From assembly GCA_964388665.1 (NCBI GenBank), contig CAYMBJ010000111.1:1-9776 (forward strand): a stretch of 9,776 nucleotides of DNA, read 5' to 3'. The position numbers and the translations under genes are program-made. This stretch comes from CALCCV01 sp964388665. Its GTDB lineage: Bacteria; Bdellovibrionota; Bdellovibrionia; Bdellovibrionales; Bdellovibrionaceae. Shown piece by piece: positions 6,352 through 9,776 of the stretch (within the stretch, counting starts at the first letter, position 1; each line of letters starts with the position of its first letter). The notes beneath the pieces are model-generated. The model ran no database searches. It was not told the DNA's origin and was given only the letters and a program-made list of their open reading frames with translations.

Positions 6352-8401
6352 AATTCAGCTTCAGCGCTTTCGCGTTGAATGCGACAATTACGGTGCTAAG
6401 GGACATAAAAACAGCTCCAATGGCCGGGCTTAAAATGATTCCAAATTTATAAAGAACACCCGCTGCAGCAGGAATGGCAATGACGTTATATCCAGTTGCC
6501 CACCATAGATTCTGAATCATTTTTCGGTAGGTCGCCTTCGCAAGTCCGATGATAGCGGCAACATCTTTCGGGTTGCTTCTTACAAGGATGATGTCGGCGG
6601 TTTCAATGGCCACGTCCGTTCCAGCCCCGACGGCAATCCCAACATCAGACTGAGCGAGAGCTGGGGCATCGTTGACCCCGTCGCCAGTCATGGCGACAAT
6701 GAGTCCACGAGATTGCACCTCTTTGATTTTTTCAGCTTTTTGGTGCGGCAATACTTCGGCAAAGTATTCATCAAGGCCAATTTCATCTGCCACCCACTTG
6801 GCGACAAGTTTATTGTCTCCCGTGAGCATCATACATTTTATGCCTTGAGATTTTAGCCGCGAGATGGCCTCTTTGGATTCAGGTCTAATGATGTCAGCCA
6901 GAGCAACAGCACCAACAAGTTTTTCATCAAAGAGGACATAGATAACCGTCTTCCCCTGGGAAGAGAGCTTTTCAATTTCGGATTGCTGGCCAGGTATTTG
7001 AATCTTGTTTTCTCTGAGGTATCCATGACTAACGACAGCCACCTTTCTGCCTTCCACATCACCCTGTGCTCCCTTACCTGGAATTGCTTTAAAGCCAGAA
7101 ACAGATTTTTTAGTTGAACTGGAAGCAACAATTCCCTTGGCGATTGGATGTTCGGAATGACTTTCCACCGCAGCAGCAAATGCGAGAACGTCTTCCCTGC
7201 CGATATTTGGATCAAAGGTAAGCGTATCCGTGACGCCAAATTTTCCTTGAGTCAGCGTCCCAGTTTTATCAAATATTATAGCGTCAATATTTCGCGACCT
7301 TTCAAAGGCTGCGCGATCGCGGATCAAGAGTCCATTCGTCGCCGCTATGGCTGTTGATACAGCAACCACAAGGGGAACCGCCAACCCTAAAGCGTGAGGG
7401 CAGGCAATAACCATTACCGTCACAGCGCGTTCGATAGCATATGCAAAATCTTTATCAGAAAAAGACAGCCAAGCTGCTAAAGTAATGCTGCCACCAATGA
7501 TTGCGACAAAAGTTAAAATTACGGCTGCGCGATTGGCGAGATCCTGCGTTTTGGATTTACTCTCTTGGGCCTGACGGACAAGTTCGATCACTTGATTAAG
7601 GTAGGATTCCTTCCCTGTCTTTTTGACTTCTACGGTAAGTGAGCCCTCACCATTTACGGCGCCACCGATCACCTTTGCGCCAGCTTGTTTAGAAACTGGT
7701 TTAGACTCTCCAGTGAGCATGGATTCATCGACGGCCGATAGCCCTTCGATGACAAGCCCATCAGCGGGAACCTTTTCTCCGGGTCGAACTAAAATTCGAT
7801 CGCCAGAAACTAAATCTTCAATGGGAACGTCTTGAATGTTTCCACTCTTATCCAGCTTATGTGCCGCGGAGGGCATGAGCTTCGCAAGTTCTTCCAAAGC
7901 CCTAGACGCTCCCATGACCGACTTCATCTCGATCCAATGGCCAAGCAGCATGATGTCGATTAGGGTGGCAAGCTCCCAAAAAAAACCCATCCCTCGCAGA
8001 CCAAAGACAACAGCGGAAGAATAGAAATAAGCCACGCTGATCGCGAGCGCGATCAATGTCATCATGCCGGGCTTGAGTGCTTTAAGTTCTTCGACAATGC
8101 CTTTTAGGAAGGGATAGCCGCCGTAGAAAAATACGATGGATGAGAAGGCCCATAGAAGGTAATGATGTCCAGGGAATCGGAGCGCTTCACCAAAGCCAAG
8201 AAATTCTTGAATCATGGGAGAGAGAATCAAGATCGGCAGGGTTAAAACTAAGGAGACCCAAAAACGTTTACGAAAATCTTCTACCATGTGAGCGTGGTGG
8301 TCGTGGTGGCGCGATGGCTTTGACGCTTTTATACCTTGCTTTTGATCTGTCGCCGCGCCGTGGCGATGATGCTCATGATGATGGCCGTGCTCTAAAGTCA
8401 T
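6350..8401 (-). CDS. copB: Copper-translocating P1B-type ATPase, CopB (CPH) class
   Basis: The 683-residue heavy-metal pump uses ATP to export copper or silver across the inner membrane. It has a His-rich cytosolic N-terminus (HGHHHEHHRH and HHDHHAH within the first 38 residues) instead of CxxC metal-binding domains. Eight membrane helices follow. The transmembrane metal motif is CPH at 334-336, the signature of the P1B-3 (CopB) subgroup, reinforced by FMSLSTVIVAFNA in the last helix and by GYNV in the preceding one. Catalytic motifs are intact: TGES 230-233 (actuator), DKTGT 378-382 with phosphorylated Asp378, SEHP around 416-419, TGDN 527-530 and GDGVND 573-578. The ATG has GGGAG upstream on the minus strand. 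It leads the leftward operon, whose upstream region holds a CsoR-like operator. Copper is more likely than other metals; the exact redox state cannot be read from sequence. Confidence 0.95.
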   Translation of the reverse strand: MTLEHGHHHEHHRHGAATDQKQGIKASKPSRHHDHHAHMVEDFRKRFWVSLVLTLPILILSPMIQEFLGFGEALRFPGHHYLLWAFSSIVFFYGGYPFLKGIVEELKALKPGMMTLIALAISVAYFYSSAVVFGLRGMGFFWELATLIDIMLLGHWIEMKSVMGASRALEELAKLMPSAAHKLDKSGNIQDVPIEDLVSGDRILVRPGEKVPADGLVIEGLSAVDESMLTGESKPVSKQAGAKVIGGAVNGEGSLTVEVKKTGKESYLNQVIELVRQAQESKSKTQDLANRAAVILTFVAIIGGSITLAAWLSFSDKDFAYAIERAVTVMVIACPHALGLAVPLVVAVSTAIAATNGLLIRDRAAFERSRNIDAIIFDKTGTLTQGKFGVTDTLTFDPNIGREDVLAFAAAVESHSEHPIAKGIVASSSTKKSVSGFKAIPGKGAQGDVEGRKVAVVSHGYLRENKIQIPGQQSEIEKLSSQGKTVIYVLFDEKLVGAVALADIIRPESKEAISRLKSQGIKCMMLTGDNKLVAKWVADEIGLDEYFAEVLPHQKAEKIKEVQSRGLIVAMTGDGVNDAPALAQSDVGIAVGAGTDVAIETADIILVRSNPKDVAAIIGLAKATYRKMIQNLWWATGYNVIAIPAAAGVLYKFGIILSPAIGAVFMSLSTVIVAFNAKALKLN

Positions 8402-8445
8402 TGCTAATCTCCCTGCTGTCCTAAAAGTCCCGTTTCAACGCTCGC

Positions 8446-8473
8446 AATGGGTCACATTGTCACAGAACCCATT
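8446..8473. repeat. Interrupted palindrome in the copB leader
   Basis: Seven-base arms AATGGGT (8446-8452) and ACCCATT (8467-8473) are perfect inverted repeats around a 14-base centre that includes a GTCAC direct repeat (8451-8455 and 8459-8463). It lies 45 to 72 bases upstream of the copB ATG, so it may form a hairpin in the leader RNA or act as a regulator site. No U-run follows on either strand, so it is not a terminator. Confidence 0.45.
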
Positions 8474-8512
8474 CCATCTCTGCTCTGAAAGCAGCTTTAA
8501 GCCAATACACTC

Positions 8513-8531
8513 CATACTAGCAGGGAGTATG
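8513..8531. promoter_or_regulatory. Candidate CsoR operator
   Basis: CATACT at 8513-8518 and AGTATG at 8526-8531 form a perfect inverted repeat separated by AGCAGGG. The core ATAC-N5-GGGAGTAT has the same 17-base length and the same outer ATAC/GTAT and inner GGG as the B. subtilis copZA CsoR operator as I recall it. It lies between the two divergent units, one of which encodes a CsoR homologue, so binding would explain copper induction of both arms. Confidence 0.6.
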
Positions 8532-8592
8532 CCACCTGGCCTTGATCTAGCTGCATTGAAGTTGTGTACGAATGAACACAAGGAGAACGTGG

Positions 8593-8739
8593 ATGATGCC
8601 TCAAGGTCAGTGGCACGATGGATGGTTCCCACATTGGCACATGTGGGGAGCGTGGATCTGGCCCATCGTTATTGTTGGACTCATTGCTCTCATTATTTAC
8701 TTCGCAATGAAGGGAAAGTCGGATTCGGGCAAAAAGTAA
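8593..8739 (+). CDS. 48-residue Trp/His/Met-rich single-pass membrane peptide
   Basis: This short gene encodes 48 residues. The N-terminal part (residues 7-23) is dense in Trp (W7, W11, W15, W18, W21, W23) with H8, H14, H16 and M17. A membrane helix follows (about 22-39), then a Lys-rich tail (KGKSDSGKK). By the positive-inside rule the tail is cytoplasmic and the aromatic/His segment faces the periplasm, where it could bind Cu(I) or Ag(I) as Trp/Met/His sites do in CusF. AGGAG lies 7 nt before the first ATG at 8593-8595; a second ATG follows directly. The gene ends with TAA, 25 nt before csoR, so the two are probably cotranscribed. I recognise no named family. It resembles in style other small aromatic-rich membrane peptides near copper genes. 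Confidence 0.8.
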   Translation: MMPQGQWHDGWFPHWHMWGAWIWPIVIVGLIALIIYFAMKGKSDSGKK

Positions 8740-8764
8740 GAGTTTGCATCGCGGGAACGAATGA

Positions 8765-9070
8765 ATGAAAAGAAAATCTAAAAAAAAGCAATCAGAACTA
8801 ATGCACCCAGATCACTCCTCAGAAATCATTCGCGTGCGCCGAATTATCGGCCAACTCGAAGGTGTTGAAAAGATGATCGTGGCTCGAAGGTATTGTCCAC
8901 AAATCCTTCAGCAAGTTAAAGCGGCCACCTCTGCAATGAATGCGCTGAAAATGGAAATTTTAAAAAAGCACCTTAATGAGTGCCTGAATGATTCCGCTCG
9001 CTCAGGCAATTATTCGAAGCTGCTGGAGCAAGTATTGGAGATTGTACAAACACAAATAAGAGATAAATAA
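8765..9070 (+). CDS. csoR: CsoR-family metal-sensing repressor
   Basis: The 101-residue all-helical repressor belongs to the DUF156/CsoR family. The conserved RRIIGQLEGVEKMI segment (25-38) and RYCPQILQQVKA (42-53) are clear. The metal site residues are Cys44, His69 and Cys73; their spacing (25 and 29) equals that of the M. tuberculosis Cu(I) sensor (C36, H61, C65). N-terminal His14 and His17 fall where related nickel or formaldehyde sensors have an extra ligand, so another metal is possible, but the copB neighbour favours copper. The first twelve residues are Lys-rich and unusual. The ATG at 8765 has GGGAA 7 nt upstream. An internal ATG at 8801 would give a shorter protein starting MHPDHSSE. 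It likely represses both arms of the divergon through the 8513-8531 repeat, releasing it when metal binds. Confidence 0.92.
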   Translation: MKRKSKKKQSELMHPDHSSEIIRVRRIIGQLEGVEKMIVARRYCPQILQQVKAATSAMNALKMEILKKHLNECLNDSARSGNYSKLLEQVLEIVQTQIRDK

Positions 9071-9072
9071 TC

Positions 9073-9079
9073 AGGAGGT
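9073..9079 (+). promoter_or_regulatory. Near-perfect Shine-Dalgarno site
   Basis: AGGAGGT lies 6 nt before the ATG at 9086 and 3 nt after the csoR stop. It fixes the start of the downstream membrane protein and suggests stronger translation than that of csoR. Confidence 0.75.
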
Positions 9080-9085
9080 CTTTTT

Positions 9086-9598
9086 ATGAAAAACGAACAA
9101 GTATTCCTTACAAGTCGGTTGAGTGCTCGGGCTATTGTCGCCGGCACCCTATCAACATTCGCGCTTATGATTCTACTAATGATTCTCGCCGGAGGATTTG
9201 GACTGTGGACATTTAATCTCTCCGAACTCTCGCAAGCGAGTACCGCGTTTTGGGTTTGGGCTTTTGTCGCTTGGACTATTAGCCTTTACATCAGCGGCTA
9301 TGTAGCGTCGATTTCCAGCAGGTCAATTACAAGACGAGACGGTGCGCTTCATGGATTTATCACATGGGCCAGTGCCTGTGTTTTAGGTTGTCCGTTTCTT
9401 GCCGTCGCTGCTGGCAGCATGCTCACCACAATGACCCCAGCTATGTTTTGGGGATCATTCCTTGGGGATGTCATTGCTTTAGGTGCGGCTGTGCTGGGCG
9501 GCATTCAAGGTTCCAGAGGAGAGCTTCAGGCGGAAGATCGTGAGGAAAAAGAAATAGTTGCTCACGACGCCAAACTGCGACCGGCATTTGGAAAATAG
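9086..9598 (+). CDS. Four-helix membrane protein of unknown function
   Basis: The 170-residue protein has four predicted membrane helices (about 15-38, 55-77, 88-108 and 119-140), followed by a charged cytoplasmic tail of about 30 residues rich in Glu, Arg and Lys. The segment SRRDGALHG-like (ITRRDGALHGFITWAS, about 81-96) between helices 2 and 3 and the early LSARAIVAGTLSTFALMILL resemble a family of uncharacterised proteobacterial membrane proteins that I recall only as hypothetical. A GCP sequence (101-103) lies within helix 3. No catalytic motif is visible. It begins 15 nt after csoR and is closed by a strong terminator, so it is the last gene of the rightward unit and probably shares its regulation. 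A role in envelope stress or metal tolerance is only inferred from context. Confidence 0.8.
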   Translation: MKNEQVFLTSRLSARAIVAGTLSTFALMILLMILAGGFGLWTFNLSELSQASTAFWVWAFVAWTISLYISGYVASISSRSITRRDGALHGFITWASACVLGCPFLAVAAGSMLTTMTPAMFWGSFLGDVIALGAAVLGGIQGSRGELQAEDREEKEIVAHDAKLRPAFGK

Positions 9599-9613
9599 CA
9601 AAGCGTTCATGGG

Positions 9614-9643
9614 AAGCGGTAGGTGGTGGCGCTACCGCTTTTT
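9614..9643 (+). terminator. Rho-independent terminator of the csoR unit
   Basis: AAGCGGTAG (9614-9622) and CTACCGCTT (9632-9640) form a perfect 9-bp stem with a 9-base loop, followed by a T-run (9639-9643). It lies 15 bases after the stop of the four-helix membrane protein. Confidence 0.88.
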
Positions 9644-9720
9644 GAAGCCGCAATAGACGAAGTTTTGCCCAGTGCCCCTCGGCGTCTGGTGTGTATCTTC
9701 AAAGCACTTAATGTTTGAAA

Positions 9721-9757
9721 AAGAGCATAGGAAAAACAAAGCCTATATCTAGCTCTT
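9721..9757 (-). terminator. Bulged hairpin, possible leftward terminator
   Basis: AAGAGC (9721-9726) pairs with GCTCTT (9752-9757) and ATAGG (9727-9731) pairs with CCTAT (9742-9746), leaving a 5-base bulge (9747-9751) and a 10-base loop. On the minus strand the stem is followed by five T (9718-9722, partly within the stem). It could end a leftward transcript entering from beyond the window. No gene is seen in 9644-9776. Confidence 0.3.
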
Positions 9758-9776
9758 GGATCAGGTATCAATGGAG

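Larger units (their letters stand above)
8402..8592. promoter_or_regulatory. Divergent control region of the copB operon and the csoR unit
   Basis: This 191-base gap separates copB (leftward) from the small-peptide gene (rightward) and must hold promoters for both. It contains a CsoR-like inverted repeat, an interrupted palindrome, and a short AAAGC-A-GCTTT palindrome at 8488-8498. I could not assign any convincing -35/-10 pair with normal spacing on either strand. A TAGTAT hexamer on the minus strand (8515-8520) lies within the operator-like repeat and could be a leftward -10. TTGATC at 8542-8547 and TACGAAT at 8567-8573 are a weak rightward candidate with a long 19-nt spacer. Confidence 0.6.

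Noticed and set aside
6853..7239. 128-residue minus-strand ORF inside copB
   Set aside because: It is a shadow frame; the copB frame carries all the P-type ATPase motifs.
8506..8531. MerR/CueR-type promoter
   Set aside because: There is no -35/-10 pair with a 19-20 bp spacer around the dyad and no MerR-family gene nearby. The CsoR homologue is the simpler explanation.
8435..8632. 65-residue minus-strand ORF
   Set aside because: It spans the divergent control region and the start of the small-peptide gene, with no recognisable motif.
8457..8768. 103-residue plus-strand ORF across the control region
   Set aside because: It covers the operator and runs out of frame over the well-supported 48-residue gene. 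Its product has no coherent domain and its start lacks a ribosome-binding site.

Overview
The window looks like an accessory or stress-resistance segment of a bacterial chromosome or large mobile element. It is mid-GC to slightly AT-rich by eye, with tightly packed genes and Shine-Dalgarno sites before most starts. Host assignment is uncertain. Gene content and organisation fit a Gram-negative proteobacterium or a Bdellovibrio-like lineage, but nothing in the sequence proves this. I see no rRNA, tRNA, insertion sequence or CRISPR array.

Layout. A divergent control region (about 8402-8592) separates two transcription units. Leftward (minus strand) run nine coding regions, almost without gaps: a CopB-type copper P-type ATPase, a His-rich DUF2933 protein, an isoprenylcysteine-methyltransferase-like membrane protein, an archaeal-type methionine adenosyltransferase, a beta-CASP metallo-beta-lactamase-fold RNase-like protein, a NadR/Ttd14-type P-loop ATPase, a D-lactate dehydrogenase, an EamA/DMT permease, and a lycopene-cyclase-domain fragment. 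Most neighbours overlap by 4 nt (ATGA) or are separated by under 10 nt, so this is very probably one translationally coupled operon. Rightward (plus strand) run a 48-residue Trp/His-rich membrane peptide, a CsoR-family copper sensor, and a four-helix membrane protein. A strong rho-independent terminator follows.

Control. The intergenic region holds an inverted repeat (8513-8531) whose spacing and half-sites resemble CsoR operators. A second, longer interrupted palindrome (8446-8473) lies in the probable leader of the copB operon. The CsoR protein has the Cys44/His69/Cys73 copper-site spacing. The simplest model is a copper-induced divergon in which CsoR represses both arms.

How the genes may work together. 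CopB, the DUF2933 protein and the small Trp/His/Met-rich peptide form a plausible metal-handling envelope set. Archaeal-type AdoMet synthetase directly follows a membrane methyltransferase-like gene and could supply its AdoMet. The MBL, AAA, LdhA and EamA genes look like a metabolic or stress cargo under the same metal-responsive promoter. The most interesting aspects are that linkage, the unlisted 48-aa peptide, and the abrupt loss of lycopene-cyclase-like sequence at the left edge, which may mark a recombination junction.
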